Positions 5,396-6,048 of a stretch of DNA of 6,048 nucleotides are shown in pieces. The DNA is from Legionella sp. (GTDB lineage: Bacteria > Pseudomonadota > Gammaproteobacteria > Legionellales > Legionellaceae). The notes beneath the pieces were generated by a model. That model saw only the letters and a program-made list of their open reading frames with translations. It was not told the DNA's origin and ran no database searches. Location of the stretch: NCBI GenBank assembly GCA_004297865.1, contig SCSO01000255.1, forward strand, positions 1-6,048, in the 5' to 3' direction. The translations under genes and the position numbers were made by a program. Within the stretch, counting starts at the first letter, position 1; each line of letters starts with the position of its first letter.

Positions 5396-6048
5396 CTATC
5401 CACAAGGCTGAGCCGGAAACCTTAACAACAAAGACTCATTACCATTAAAAGTTGCACTATGAATTAAAGTCCCTTTTTTAAAAAATTCCTCAGGCAATTC
5501 CTGCGTATTTTCTGAATTAATCACCAGGTAATTATTATTCCCTGCCAATAACTCACAAAGCTCACCAAAGCGCCCGGTAGCAACCACTCGACCTGCTGCA
5601 TAAAATCGTGCCGAATAATTTCCTCCATAATCCCAATACACTAATTTCGAATCAGGTGATGGGTGCTGTTTTATCCAAGCTTTTATAATGGGTTTTTGTG
5701 TCTTCCCTATGTACTGTGGCAAATAGAGAAAAACCACCGTGGTAAATAAAAAAACCATCCCCGTCATCAACGCACCATTAAGAATCCATTGTTTAGCCTG
5801 CAATACCCGCATAGAACGTTGCCAACCCTCAGCAATAATTAAGGCATAAGCAGGTAATACCGGAAACACATAGGGATAGATAATATTGCTAGAAAAAGTA
5901 AAGAAGATTAAGGGCAGAAAAAACCAACAGAGTAAGTAACTCATCCAACCATCTTCATCACGATAATAATCCGGAATTTTTTTCCAATAATTTTTTAACC
6001 ACACACAACCAATCAGATTCCAAGGAAAAATCCCGATGATGATATAAA
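5396..6048 (-). CDS. PMT/ArnT-like membrane glycosyltransferase, C-terminal part only
   Basis: The frame is open to the window edge, so the N-terminal half or more lies outside. The visible 216 residues begin YIIIGIFPWNLIG; the GTG at 6004 is only an internal codon. Hydrophobic segments lie at about 1-14, 35-53, 56-73 and 88-109, followed by a polar domain of about 105 residues. The stretch FFTFSSNIIYPYVFPVLPAYALIIAEGW (partly at 48-75) matches the FFS...K.PPYILP-L-P-LA pattern of ArnT and related dolichyl-phosphate-mannose-type transferases, which move sugars from a lipid carrier onto envelope targets at the outer face of the inner membrane. The basic residue usual before the proline motif is absent (SSNIIYPY). 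Donor and acceptor cannot be told. The gene is separated by 193 bp from tdk and is probably not part of that unit. Confidence 0.7.
   Translation of the reverse strand, partial: YIIIGIFPWNLIGCVWLKNYWKKIPDYYRDEDGWMSYLLCWFFLPLIFFTFSSNIIYPYVFPVLPAYALIIAEGWQRSMRVLQAKQWILNGALMTGMVFLFTTVVFLYLPQYIGKTQKPIIKAWIKQHPSPDSKLVYWDYGGNYSARFYAAGRVVATGRFGELCELLAGNNNYLVINSENTQELPEEFFKKGTLIHSATFNGNESLLLRFPAQPCG

Noticed and set aside
5396..6004. Complete small 202-aa membrane protein starting at GTG 6004
   Set aside because: The frame stays open to the window edge with FPWNL-type sequence upstream that fits the glycosyltransferase family, so the GTG is internal and the gene is truncated by the window.

Overview
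The window reads as chromosomal DNA of a low-GC, host-associated gammaproteobacterium of the Legionellales type (Legionella/Coxiella/Rickettsiella relatives). Evidence for this is a gammaproteobacterial-type HslV, Tdk and DeoB, two tandem transporters with the look of the Legionella Pht (phagosomal transporter) branch of the MFS, and the gene order tdk - pht - pht - deoB, which is the arrangement known around phtC/phtD in Legionella pneumophila. The species cannot be named from this alone. All genes lie on the minus strand, so they are transcribed from high to low coordinates.

Layout in transcription order: (1) 6048-5396, the C-terminal part of a PMT/ArnT-like membrane glycosyltransferase that runs off the window edge. 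(2) 5395-5203, a 193-bp spacer with a 76-bp nested palindromic repeat and a weak promoter candidate. (3) 5202-735, four genes: thymidine kinase, two Pht-like MFS transporters and phosphopentomutase. An extended -10 promoter lies in the tdk-pht gap, and the last three genes are separated by only 18 and 2 bp. (4) 734-447, a spacer holding a 162-bp MITE with IS903-like ends, a terminator-like hairpin and a heat-shock (sigma-32) promoter candidate. (5) 446-14, the start of hslV, cut off by the contig end. (6) 1-13, Illumina adapter sequence, not biological.

The central four genes form a nucleoside salvage unit. The transporters would bring in pyrimidine nucleosides, Tdk phosphorylates thymidine or deoxyuridine to the monophosphate, and DeoB sends the (deoxy)ribose-1-phosphate from phosphorolysis to the 5-phosphate for central metabolism. 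A nucleoside phosphorylase is not in the window. This unit is known in Legionella and is not a new system. The less routine observations are the mobile element between deoB and its likely terminator, the overlap of that terminator with the hslV heat-shock promoter, the palindromic repeat before tdk, and the adapter remnant at the contig end.
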